From Acorus gramineus (taxonomy: Eukaryota; Streptophyta; Magnoliopsida; Acorales; Acoraceae), in contig CM060855.1 in NCBI GenBank assembly GCA_030737835.1, positions 13,728,114 to 13,792,113 of the forward strand: a stretch of 64,000 nt of DNA, read 5' to 3'. Made by a program: the position numbers and the translations under genes. The notes beneath the pieces were generated by a model. That model worked only from the letters and a program-made list of their open reading frames with translations, was not told the origin of the DNA and did not search any database. Shown here in pieces: positions 47,640-59,900 of this stretch (the stretch's first letter is position 1; every line of letters starts with the position of its first letter).

Positions 47640-48600
47640 CTTTTTAAAATATAATGGATGCGAGAGTAGGACGTTTTGGGGGTTATCTAATAAAAAAATT
47701 CAGAAATAAAAAAAAAATACTTGGATTCGGTGAATCTTGTACAACGTACGACAAACCCAATTCAATAGCTCCGATTTGAATCACGTCGTCCTCGTCCTCG
47801 GTATGTTTTTGATTTGACAATCATATATGCTTTTTATGGGCAGGGGAGGATTTTAAAAGTATTTTATTTTTGAAGGGCCTCATTGAAAATTATGATTGAA
47901 CTTTCACTGTTCCCCCAAGCTGTAAAAAGGTACAGAAATGGAACGAATCATAAAATAAACATGAAAAATGACACGGTGTGACCTCATTATCTTTTATTTT
48001 ATATAAAATATACACTAAAATATATTAATATTATTTTAAATAAAAATATATATTATACATTGCATATCATAGTATATAAATAATTTTAGATTATTTTTAA
48101 TCTACAAAAAAAGAACCAATAATTGTATCAATTCGTGATCCTGGGACACAGGTGAAACAGTTTTTTTCATCTTTTCTGGGACATAAATGTTATGAGCACT
48201 TGTTCAGTTACTTTTACAATGTATTAAAATAAAAAAAAAATTTATAAATGTCGATTTTATCATTTCAATTTTAATTTTATAATTTATCTGAAATCTATGC
48301 GAAGAGGTAAAATCGTTATTTGTAAAAGGTTTTTCGTACTTTTAACACATTGTAAGGTTTTTTTTTTTATATATATTGTGTTTTCAACCAGAGTTAACCA
48401 AACTAAATTTTTTTCATTTTTAAATGGTGATTTATACATATTTGATCTTTTATTTTTCTAAAAAATGTTTAAATGGTTTTAGTCCTACATCTAAAAACTA
48501 ATTTTTCAAACCATGTTATATATTTCTATTCTCATTATTCTTATCGAAACATAATAATCTTAACCTGTGACAAGAAGGATGAACAATAGAAGAACAAATC
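47640..48600. other. AT-rich intergenic stretch
   Basis: Very AT-rich sequence with several T- and A-runs (for example 48360-48370). I see no open frame, gene or definable element. Confidence 0.45.
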
Positions 48601-48609
48601 AACTTGAAT

Positions 48610-49239
48610 CCCATGTTTGGATCGAGAATAGGGTCGCAATAAGTGAGAAGTAGTCGGAATAGTATCACATGGCTGGCTTGTCACAACAAAACACCTACTC
48701 TAGACATCCTCCTCCGTCGTGGGCTGGTGCGGGAAACGGTTTGCAAACTCTTCAATAGGGAAGCTGAGACAGGGAGCCACCTTTTCCTTACTTGCTCTTT
48801 CTCAGCCTTCATCTAGGCCTTCATCATCAAAATGCTAGGTGGGAAAAGGGCACGGAGGTCCAACCTAGTTGACCACATTATTTGGCTAAAAACCCAATCC
48901 CCCGTGGGTGCACTAAAAGTTATAATGCAAGCAGCCTTGACTTCAACCATTTAGTGGATCTGGAAGGAACGCAACAGCAGACTTTCGCATAATAGATCAA
49001 GGCATAAAATGGCAATATGTAAGCTCATCATGGAGTCCATATAGTTGCTATTGCGGGGAAAGACTTTCTATGAGGAATGACTCCTCTGATGATGAAGGTG
49101 GCAACTAATTGGGGAGTAGCCAACAACATCCCGTACTCTCTCTTCCATTTCCCACTCACTCCGCTCCTTCTCCCTTTTTGTGTAAAGTCAGACATATAGC
49201 AATACAAAGTTTACTTTTACCCTCCAAAAAAAAAAAAAA
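48610..49239 (+). mobile_element. LINE 3' fragment (reverse-transcriptase C terminus, zf-RVT region)
   Basis: One frame reads D-I-L-L-R-R-G-L-V-R-E-T-V-C, then E-A-E-T-G-S-H-L-F-L-T-C-S-F-S-A, then V-D-H-I-I-W-L-K and W-K-E-R-N-S-R. This is the zinc-binding C-terminal part (zf-RVT) of plant LINE ORF2. It is followed by a C/T-rich 3' UTR and a 13-base A-tail at 49227-49239. Two in-frame TAG codons (in F-I-*-A and T-I-*-W) stand where the family has Trp, so both are TGG to TAG changes. The element is 5'-truncated and dead. The left edge near 48610 is uncertain. Confidence 0.75.
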
Positions 49240-49720
49240 GGGAGGTAATTGGAAGGTTATAATAAATGAGAATATTTATGTTAGAAATAACTGGTACAGA
49301 GTGATATATGTGGATTCCAGCAAACCCTTAAAATTAAGTTATTTCAAATCATTCATCACCTTTTATAAATCAATTGTCGAATCAATTATCATTATTTTTT
49401 TTTTTTTTATAAATTCTTATCCACACTTTATTCACATTTTATCCAAACAACAAAAACTTTATTAATATATTTCCCAACGAGAAAAATTTAAAACACAACC
49501 AAATAAAAAAATCAATTTTATCCTTATTTATACTAAAATAGTCATCAACATCATAATAACTTAATTCTCGAACGCCAACGTATTACTTAAGAAAACAATG
49601 ATGCGTTAAAATTTTAGAAAATTATATAATAACTATTTAATTAAAATCATTCTCTCCTCTCTCTCTCTCTAACAAGTGAGGATGTCTTCTAGATAGTGGC
49701 CTCCATCATGGGTCAAAAGG

Positions 49721-50000
49721 AAAATGTTAGTCAATTATTTTTACCGACCAAAACTCGTATCACATATGTTTTCATTTTTTTTTAAATAGTAAACACCAAC
49801 TAATAAGGTACATATTTTAATAAAAAATGTATATTGATCCATTTCAAGTTAAATGAATCCATTATAAGTAAGTGTAAGAAAAAATTTAGTGAAGTGTATA
49901 CATTGTCTAATAAAGTATATGTTTTATTGAATATATAACGAGATATATAAGACTATAATTTGAAGTGTGAAAAAAACTGAGGGTACCAGCACTCTCGATC
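49721..50000. mobile_element. Miniature element, family A copy 2
   Basis: Shares with 22277-22483, in the same order, TTTTTACC(A/G)ACCAAAA, AGTAAGTGTAAGAAAAAA, GTATACA, GAGATATAT, TGTGAAAAAA, CTGAG and a CAGCACTC end. It is longer (about 280 bases) because of an internal AT-rich insertion. Copy 3, weaker and reversed, may lie at 60721-60863. Confidence 0.6.
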
Positions 50001-50169
50001 AAAAATCATGGGCTACACATAATTCTTTCATGGGGATTGAGTTTTGGGAAAATTATAAAATGATCCCCAAAAACTTATGTATTTTTAGCTAGTTAGGTGC
50101 CCTTTTAGATTTAAAATGGGTCCCTTCCCATCTTTCAGACAAGTCCTTGTGGCCTTAAATTGGATATTC

Positions 50170-50930
50170 CTTCTCTAGGCTGGATCTTGATTTGGTCTGG
50201 GTTTGATTACAAACCAAGAAGGATCCCATGATTGTAAGGATCCCGTCCTCTGAGTCTTCCAACTCCGTCTTCCGCTCCAGTTACCTGTAACTCACACCAG
50301 TGTGGTGCCAGCTAACGCCCCTCTAACATTCAAGTCAGTTTCCCAATCTAGTGAGGAATTCAACTTGAGTTTTAGATGATTTTTTGAGAAGAAGAAGTGT
50401 CTACCTGTTCGGAAGGGGATACCCTTCCTTTTATATTGGGAGAAGGTGTGTCGATCTTGCTCTCGGGGTGTCATTCTATCATGAGTTGGATGGAAACTTC
50501 AAGGTGTCCCTGGGATTAGTTGGCACGTGTGATCTCGGAATCAGTTTATCATAACCGATCCCTGACAGTTGATTGCTGCTACTGTGCCAAAGAATATTCC
50601 CTTGAGCTTTTTGTTATCTTTCTAATGTGGACATGTAGGCGACCCTCTGTGCCAGGTCAGACCCCGTGGTCTGATTGCATCTAGCCAGGTCGGGCTTTGG
50701 TAACCAGTCATTCTAGTAAGGTCGAGCAAAAGCCATATCCCTTGTTCATTCAAGTCTAGTCAGGTGTCCAACCAAATTGTTTGTTAGTCCGACCTGCTGA
50801 ATGGTGTTGGATCCATTGATCAAGTGCGGCACTTTGGATCTCAATGCCTTTTAAGTGGGCCTTCCCCCCTCATTGGGTCACGATACTAATCGGGGCAGCC
50901 TTGCCTGGTAGACCCATTTTGGATCATACC
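50170..50930 (-). mobile_element. LTR fossil, Ty3/Gypsy type, probably Tat lineage
   Basis: Read on the - strand, the segment has the layout of a long terminal repeat: a C/G-rich U3, a TATA region (AATATAAAAGG) and a downstream part with CTTGAATGTTAGAGGGGCG. That last word recalls LTRs of the Tat/Ogre group. No internal coding region stands next to it, so it is a solo LTR or an LTR piece. Its ends and target-site duplication were not found, and the age cannot be estimated without a partner LTR. It looks old and inert. Confidence 0.5.
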
Positions 50931-52430
50931 CTTTTTTTATTCCATTTAACTCATGCGCCTTTATTCCTTATTCAGTTACGTGCAAATTTGGTCTTCTACA
51001 ATTATTATTTAAAAAACGATTCATTCAATTTCTCGTGTCATTCAATTTTATATCACTTTGGATACATGTCTATTTTCTTTTTGATGTATGTACTTATTCT
51101 GGCATGATTATATTTTTGTTAAAATTAGTTGTATCTACGTAGTAAATGAAATAAAAGAATTTTTTTTACTCCCCCTCAAAAAAAAAATAAAAAATATCTG
51201 TCATTTTAAAAAATTTATTGCACATAACAGTCTTATACACACATTTCAAAAGCTGTCACATCTATCTAATCAGTCACACATCTCTCTCACTTTTTCAAGC
51301 GTATAGTTACTATTTAAAAAATAATAAATTTTTATACTTCCCTTATTAATCACTTATTATCATTTTTTTCAAGTTAAATCAAACAATAAAATAGTCAGTT
51401 TTATATTTTTCAATGAAAATAATAAAAAAATTAACTAAATAAAAATTTACTTATTCAACATGGATTATTATTTATCTATATAGTTATCAAGAAAGAATAA
51501 ACCTATGTCACACTCGTACGCCCTCAGGTATTGTAACCCTGTTCCATCTCTATGTTCTATTTACAGCATAAAATTAAATAAACTGTAATTATTTATATTT
51601 CTTTTAAAAATTTATTTTTTCTTTCTCAACCTCTTGACTGCAAAGTACATTACCACCCATGACAAAAAAGCCATTGATTCCTCTGCACCACCAACACATA
51701 ACTCCAACAGTCCACGCCAGCTGGGTCCCTCCCAATTCACCTTACCATACTTTCCCACTCTGTTCTTAATCACTTCTTAACCCCTCATTTAACCCTGTTG
51801 GAAATAAGAATATGGATATTATAGAATAAACCTGAATAATTTATTTATTTATTTATTTTAAAAAAAGATGATATGCATTCGGCCCAGTTAGTATTAAGAA
51901 ATGAAATGTTCATAATAAGAAAATATAAGAAACAATCCATAAAAAAAAACATGGACGGTGTAAAACTCATTGAAAGAAAAAACAAATTGGAGAGACATCT
52001 ACTATGTTTTTCAATAAAAAGATGACAACGGAAGATTACTCCTCAATACAGATATGACGCACTGTGAACAAAATCATCTTCGCTCTTGCACAACATACTC
52101 CATGTGAACAAAAGGACTACTCCTCAATACAGATAGAATAAATAAGTTGATATTAACATTTTAAATCTTCTTTAAAATTATGTTATTCAATCTAAGTTAT
52201 TTAATTAATATTATTAAGTGTTACATATCAAATTATTATTTTTTATCATTTACATGTCTATATACCTGATATTAATATTTTATTAACCAAACAACAAAAA
52301 CGTTATTATTATGTTTTTAAAATAAATAAAAACACGATAAAAAAATTAATTTATCTTATTGAACATATGTACTAAAATAATTATTTATCTTAAAATAATT
52401 TATGTAGCCATTCAAATAGGGTAAGGTTCC
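50931..52430. other. AT-rich intergenic stretch
   Basis: Very AT-rich with homopolymer runs. At 51595-51790 the sequence becomes C-rich (AACTCCAACAGTCCACGCC) but opens no frame. At 52020-52140 the phrase CTCCTCAATACAGATA occurs twice about 90 bases apart. No gene or defined element. Confidence 0.4.
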
Positions 52431-52992
52431 AATTCATATTAAGCCTGTCAATCGGACGGATATAGATCGGATATGTCAATATCCATATCCTAATTTTCGA
52501 ATTTGGATACGGATATTAATTTTCAGATTCGAATCCCTTCGGATACGGATCGGATACGGATATTTTTCAGATAATTGACATGTTTGAATATTAACATTAA
52601 TTTGGATAATCAAGTGATATTTCAGAAAGACATCAAAATTGAAATTAAGATTTTAAGGCTTATTATTTCTTTCAGATATCATACATTATCAAAATTGAAA
52701 TTAAAATTTTAAGGCTTATTATCTCTTTCAGATACCATACATTGAAAATTTAATAGTATTATAATATGTTATTATTGTGATTAATTATATAAGATAACAA
52801 TATAGGCAATATATAATACAAATATATATATATTTATTATATATGTCGGACACGTATATTTTTTAGATCAGATAGACTAATATTCATATCCGTACTTTAG
52901 ATTTTTGAATATCGGATATTTCTGATTTTTGAGATACAAATTCAAATTAAATTTAGATTTTTTTTAGATAATTGATCGGCTTAATTCATACT
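52431..52992. mobile_element. Non-autonomous DNA element with inverted ends and 10-base flanking repeat
   Basis: The flanks AATTCATATT (52431-52440) and AATTCATACT (52983-52992) match at 9 of 10. The ends AAGCCTGTCAAT (52441) and, in reverse complement, AAGCCGATCAAT (52982) match at 10 of 12. The 542-base interior is made of GGATACGGATATTT-type words and has no frame. A 9-10 base duplication suggests a MULE-type transposition. It contains the tandem duplication at 52632-52743. Confidence 0.65.
52632..52743. repeat. Tandem duplication, 56-base unit, two copies
   Basis: ATCAAAATTGAAATTAAGAT at 52632 recurs as ATCAAAATTGAAATTAAAAT at 52688. Both are followed by TTTAAGGCTTATTAT and CTTTCAGATA(T/C)CATACATT. 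Only about three differences are visible, so it is younger than the element that contains it. Confidence 0.85.
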
Positions 52993-53129
52993 AGTTCTTT
53001 GTCTAGAATTATAATTAAAAAAAAACTAAAACAGTAGTTCCCAAGAGAGCCGTTACAGCAGACCTGAGTGGGTGGGAAACCCAAGGGCATTTCTATCGTG
53101 CACTTTTTCAAAGGGGGAAAAAATAAATA

Positions 53130-53405
53130 AAAATTAAACAAAAAGAGAGACGTTTATGTCTGACAGACATCAACACTGGCGCAGACAGATTTCATCTTCT
53201 TCTCCTCAGTTTTTTAATGCATTTGATTCCCAAAAAAGTGATGGACAGAAAACAAAGGGTCTCAAACAGAGCTCGATCTCCATCTCTCTCTGTTGTTTTT
53301 GTTGTGGTTGTTTTTTCTTTCTTTCACTAAATAGGGAGGTCGTGCTTCGGTTTCCTTTGAGTCTGTCTTTCCCTTTTTGTGAAGTGTTTCTGCTTTTCTG
53401 CACAC

Positions 53406-53445
<40 letters not shown>

Positions 53446-53945
53446 TGGAACGTGGAGGGAGTGGTTGAGAGGTTCCGAAAATGGAGGTTCTTTGAAGTTT
53501 GTGTTGTGTGTTTTTTGGGTTTCTTTTTTTGGGAGGTTTTGTAACAGAAGAGCTACTCTGAAGTGGGTTTTGTGTTTTGTGGAGGCTGGCCTTCTTTGAA
53601 GGACATTTGGGCTTGATTGAAAAAGGAAAAAGAGGAATTTTAATCTTGTTTTTTGTGTTTTGGATGTGGGATTTTACGGGAATAGTGAGATTTTCAGGTT
53701 TTTGATGTGGGTTTTTTATTTTATGCCGAAATGAAGTGGTTTTTGATGGGATAACTTTGAAACCTCTCATCTTGTTGAAGTGGTTGTGATTGAAATTTCG
53801 TTTCGAAGTGGCTGATCGACATTATGAATGTAAAGACTTCAAATTTTAAGTTGGTTCTCGGAAGTTCTGTAAAAAGAATGCAGGTTTTGATGAAGTGAGC
53901 GTCCGCGGATTATAGAGAATTGGGTGTTTGATTTTCCAGGAAACA
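53130..53945 (+). promoter_or_regulatory. Long leader of the DUF630/632 gene
   Basis: From about 53150 the sequence turns to CT-rich leader text with an (AG)n microsatellite at 53408-53438 (about 31 bases). The acceptor TTTTCCAG at 53933-53940 stands 5 bases before the ATG, so at least one leader intron is likely. Several short upstream frames exist in the unspliced leader. The 147-codon frames on both strands here are products of the low-complexity sequence and are not believed. Confidence 0.45.
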
Positions 53946-56900
53946 ATGGGTTCGGCGAGCTCGAAAGCTGAAAGAAGCGATGCTCTTTTCCTATGCAAGG
54001 AAAGGCGGAGACTAACCAAGCAAGCGATCGACTCGAGGTATGCTCTCGCAGCCACGCATCTCTCTTACGTTCAGTCCCTTCGCAGCATCGGAACCGCCCT
54101 GAGAAGGTTCGCAGAAGCTGAGGTTTTGATCGAATCCTCTCTATCGACTTCGGCTACTGAGCCGGACAGGACCCCTTCGCATTCATCTTATGCTTCTCCC
54201 TCTCCCTCCCATATCGCCGAAGTGGTCGGATCACCATTGGAAAATGGGGGCTTCTTCTCGCCCCGTGTCTCCAATGTGAGTTGCATGAGGTCCGGTGGGA
54301 GTGCTCCGCTTACAGTGAGGGTCAACCCGTCCATGAATCATTTTGTCGAAGATGAATCACTGACCTTTCCGATGCCCCCTCCTCCTCCACCTTTGCCCCA
54401 TGAAAACGGTCCTTCGTGGGACTTCTTCAACCCCATGGATTCGATAAATAATGGCACAAGTGATATCGGTGGAAATGGTCGAAATTTCAATGGTACCATT
54501 AGATTGAGGCAGTTCAAAGAAGAGGAAGTTGTTCCTTTCAATGATGAAGAAACAAAGTGGGTAAAGTTTGGTACCCCGGAAAACAATGGGATTCAACCCA
54601 CATTTGATAGCAATTCATATGTTGCAAATGGTATGGTTTTGAGGACTCATAGTAGTGCTAATGGGTCGGCTGAGTCTTTGTTTAAAGTCACTCCTGAGAA
54701 ATGCAGTTTGAAGAGAGATAATGCAACAATCGAGAAAGAGACACACATGGAAAGGGAGGTTGCTTCTGAGTTTATTACTCACAGAGCTAAAGATTTTCTC
54801 TCGAGCATGAAGGACATCGAACATCGGTTCTTTAGAGCTGCTGAGGCTGGTCAGGAGGTTTCAAGGATGCTTGAGGCTAGCAAAATCCAGTTCACATGGT
54901 CTGAAATGAGAGGTATTGCAATTTGATTCATTCTTCTAATTCTTTTTTTTTTTTTTTTTACCTATTTGGGTCCTTAGAGGGAGGTTTTGATCCACAGGAA
55001 GGTCACCTACATCCACTATTTGCTCGACGTTTCATGTATCTTGCTGCAATGGAAAGACTGCAACCGACCACGGTAGGTTGACTTGATATAACATGAATCT
55101 CTTTGGCCCTTTTGGAACTAATTTTCAAAGACACGTTATGCTCTTATTTGATTAAATAATTGATTCTGTAAAAGTTACTGTCAACTAGCTTTCTCATAGA
55201 AGTTGTTTTGTTGACTTTAAAAACATTAAATCCAAATATGAAACCAATAGCTGAGGTTCAAGAATGCTGGTTTGGACTTAATTATCTAAAACGTGATTTT
55301 TCAAAAGCAAAATCTGTTTGACAATTGGTTCTAAATGGAGCCTTAAAAATCGTAGTATTTATTAGAGATTAACTTAATTTCAATGCAACACACTTGATGC
55401 TGATGATTTCTCTTCCTAACATCAAAACAAAATAGCAACCATAAGGTTGTACTAAGCATTCACATCCAATAATTTGTCATTTGTAGATTCAGAACCCCAT
55501 GTGGAAAAGGTCATAACCTGGAACCGCTCCTTGTCATCTGTTTCATCATCATCAAGAAATCCTCTTGCAACAGCATCAAAAGATGATAATTGTGAGAGTG
55601 GGAGTGACTTCATAGAAGAATTCTGCATGATAGCAGGAAGCCACTCTTCCACATTGGACAGGTTGTATGCATGGGAGAGAAAACTATATGATGAAGTAAA
55701 GGTATCATCTTGTTTGTCTCTTGAAGTTGTCATGTATCATCTACTGCATTTATTATTTTAGAAAATGCATGCATTAGAAGTTGGCAAAAATTGTTGTCAT
55801 ATTAACATCTATACTTAAGATGATCAGAAAATTATGCTACTAGTTATGGTATATAGAAAATTGATTTTGAAACAAGGACAAACATTGCACTGATTCCACT
55901 GATAAATTCTATGATAGCTAACCAGGCAATGGAGCCATTTTGCTACTCCTGGATACTAAAACTTGAGTGAGGATACTCTAGTGCTTATTTCATAATAACT
56001 ACCTGTAAAATGTTGAATAAGAACAACTAATAGAGCTATGTGGCCATGGAGCCCGGCCAAGATAATAAGTTGTTCTTTTTTCGCCTTGAACTATTCCCCA
56101 TCAAAATGTGTCCAAATACTACTTTGATGCTATCCCGAACATTGATTGGTGATGTAATTCTAGTCATATAGATCTAGGCTAGAATGGATCTATATTCTGG
56201 ATAGATCTAGGGTAAGGAGAAAATGGCCGATATCTAATGAGGAGCAAGCTCAACCAGCATCTCTATATGATAGCAAAGGAATTATTTACATTTATTTATC
56301 TAATTGTGAAGAACATGTGTGTTAACTGTTAACCTAGGTGATGGGGGACAAAGCTTCCCTTTGATTATGGATTAGACAGTACATTGTCGAGTTTGATTGA
56401 TACAAAACCTGTAGGATAATATATCCTTTTTTTATTTATTTGAGAAATTGGAAGGCGTCAGCTCTGTATTATAAAATCAAGGCACCTAAATCATACAAAA
56501 TCCACATTGGTAGTATACTGATACAATGCAAAATCATGGTAGAAGAGCTGTCAACCATATACAAGATAGGACCAAATCAGGCCTACTCAATAATAATTTT
56601 GCCCCTTGAGTGCATTACATTTCTAGTCCCCATAGATGAGATTCCCCAATCTTTAATAAGGTGGACAACCATCTCCCAAGCATTCTTGAAGTATTCCATC
56701 GTGCCCTGAAAAAGAAGATGCTTTTGTGTGAGCAACAAGGCCCAAACAATTGCTGGAATGAAGGTCTGTGATACTTTGGTCTTCATGTTCCTATCCCTCT
56801 TGGTTTCATTTTTTTTCCCAACTTCCTACATACCCCGTACAGAGGAGGAATTTATGTCCAGACCTGTTACATCCCTTATCAGGCTCTAAACTTGTCTCAG

Positions 56901-59900
56901 AATCAGACCAAGACACCATGATATGCTTGGTGGTCTCATTAGCTTCATTTATTATCTGACTAGTGAGATTCTTATATCATAGTGTTGTTAAATTCCAAAA
57001 TCGTAATATTTAGGTTTTGTTTCTAAAAAAAGAGGGGTGCTCATGGAGCTATGGACAATACTCTAGCAAATGGTACTGTATGGTTCCAGTGGATTGACAT
57101 GAATTGGAAATAGTACGAGTTGTTTTGCCATAACCCACAATGGCAGAACCAACCACTTTTGTTCTTTATATATAAGCATTTCTCTTGGAATCTAAAATAT
57201 GGAATAATCTAATCCAATCCTAAACAAATGCAATTGTCATCTTTTATTTGATGGTTTGATATGCCTTTTTAATTGTGTATAATTATGTCCAAATTCGTTT
57301 GGTTGTTTTATGGAATATCTGAATCTAATCATAAACAAATGCAAGGTCATCATTTATTTGTAATGATTTGATATTGTGTCTGTTGTAATTGTGTATAATT
57401 ACCACTGAATTTGTTTGATTGTTTTAGGCTTCTGCAATCTGAACCTATATATGTTACCAAACTTATGATTTCTTGGGACAACATTTTTTTGTTGCTTTTT
57501 CATTGTTATATATTTCCATTTTTAAAATACAGGCCATAAAACGCCAGAGGCTTATTCGTCTATACACACAGCAGATATGTATAGTCCACCTTTTGGTACC
57601 GTCTACTGACTATTGAAAATTTCAAGAGAATTAATTTTTTTATTGAGAATCTACAAGGCAATGTTATATGCAATTAATGATAATTTCCTATTGGGTGTCC
57701 CAGCTATAGCTCAATGGTTGACAAGAATGCTTAACTTGAGGTCTTGGATTCAAACTTATCTATCAGCAAAGAAAAAATGATGAATTTACATGGAGTTTGA
57801 ATTTAGTCTCTCAATGAAAGTAGTAATGTCATTAAACATTGCTTTAGTGGAGTCAAATTTCCTATCATCAAGCTTAATGAGCTAGTGCTTTTTTTTTTTT
57901 TTTTAAAGAATGGTACTTCCGAGGATTTGATCCCTTAGACCTCTTTCACAGAGGTAGGAGGTGCTTATAGAGGTAGGAGGTGCTTGCCGACTTAATCAAA
58001 ACTCGGTTCGCTCAAACTATCTGTTTTGACCATGAGAAGTTATTTTACATGGTTTTAGTCTTGTAACCTGTAAAGTTGTTTTTGTTCAATTATTCTGCTT
58101 TTAGAATATACGCAGAAGTCTATGTGTAGATTCTAATAGTCAAAAGCAATCTGTCCATTAGCTGCCAAGTATGTGGAAAGTTAAAATTATATTGGTCAGT
58201 AGAGTGTTGTGTCTAAGAGAGTGGAAAGCATTACAACTTCATTGGGCATTATTCAATATGGCTTGTTTTCAAAAGTCTACTGTAGAGTGTGAAACAAGAC
58301 GTTAAAAGGGATGCTTGGGGAGACTCATGAGCTATTATTCCCATATGTGGATACATATTATAATTTGTTATACTTACATAAGCACATTTCATATTCCTCG
58401 AGCATATGTTTGTGTTGCATCACATCTATGATCTTATTAGCTTTTTCAATATTTACGTTTGGTGCATGGTGAGCAGAATGTTAAAGCATGGGATACAATT
58501 CAATTTGTAAGAAGTGTCCAATAAGAATTTGGTGTATGTATTCAATTACTCAGAGTCCGAGGTGAGTAGGTTGACCATGCATAAAATACCCATGCATCAT
58601 TTTGAGATATTATGCAGAGGTGGTGAGGAGGACACACGACAAATGAAATACCTTCTTTGAGCTTGCATTAATCTACGGTGGGGGAACAATACAAGAGATT
58701 GTTGATTGTCAATAGAAGTTGTGTAACATGATGAATCATGCATGGATCCCCTGATCTTTGCATTAAATATCACATTTAAGTATTTAACTCCTCTCCTTGC
58801 CTGCATTATTCTAGGGCATGTGTCACTTTACAAAGTCCAGGGTGTATGCTAATATTCAGTTTATGAGTGATAAATAAATTATTGACCCAACCAATTTTAA
58901 TGACATTTTTTTTGGTTAATAATTCTAAATTTTGCTTCAGTTTGTTCTGGAATCTCAATGTTCACAAAGTTCTCATTATCTATTATTCATGGATGAATTC
59001 AATTAATTCAACAAGACTTTAAAATGTAGCTGCATTGGTAAGACCATGTCTTTGCAGATGAACTATGATTAACACTATATTATTTTGAAGCATGTCCTCT
59101 TGAGATGTCGACCAATTTCAAGGGGTGCTGGTTCCCACCACTCTCAAAGCAATAATTACAAAAAGTGGTGTTAATTTTTTCCCCTCTGGGCAGTTAAAAT
59201 ATTTATGACATACATAGTCGGTGAATTTTTTTTACAAGCATACATACCTCATCCAGTTTAATGTTTTAGGACCTTGTATATCTTTCCTCTGTAAGGCCAA
59301 GCAAGATACGTGGATATAGGTTGAAAGAGCTCTTGTAGATCATTCTGGTTCAAGTCATTTTTTGAAGTCAAATATAATGATAATAGATTAATAGTTACAA
59401 GTGTACCATTAGTAAACATTGGGAAACAATTTGAGTTGATGGAGAAACAGTTTTGTGGAGTGCATGCATACAAGTAGACGTGAAGACATATTGATATTAT
59501 AACAGATATGCATGACTAGACAGTCCTGAATGAACACACAAGCATATGAATGCCTGCTAGTCAATTAAGTAGTTCCGTTGTTCTTTTGATTTATTCAGTC
59601 TCAGTTGCTTGCTGTCTTTCAGAAATATACATTATTAAGTCATTTGGTGTTTTTAAATTTCTGTCACCTTTGTAGGCAAGTGAGACAATCAGGAAGGAGT
59701 ATGATCGGAAATGCAGCCAACTCAGGCACCAGTTCGCCAAAGATATGAATGCCCGAGTAATTGATAAGACTCGAGCAGTGGTAAAAGATCTGCACTCACA
59801 AGTGAAGGTCACCATTCACTCGGTTGAGTCAATATCCAAGCGGATCGAGAAACTGAGGGACGAAGAATTGCTGCCACAACTCTTGGAGCTGATGCAAGGT

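Noticed and set aside
53156-53770. 147-codon frames on both strands around an (AG)n tract
   Set aside because: Open only because of the microsatellite and CT-rich leader; no conserved residues.
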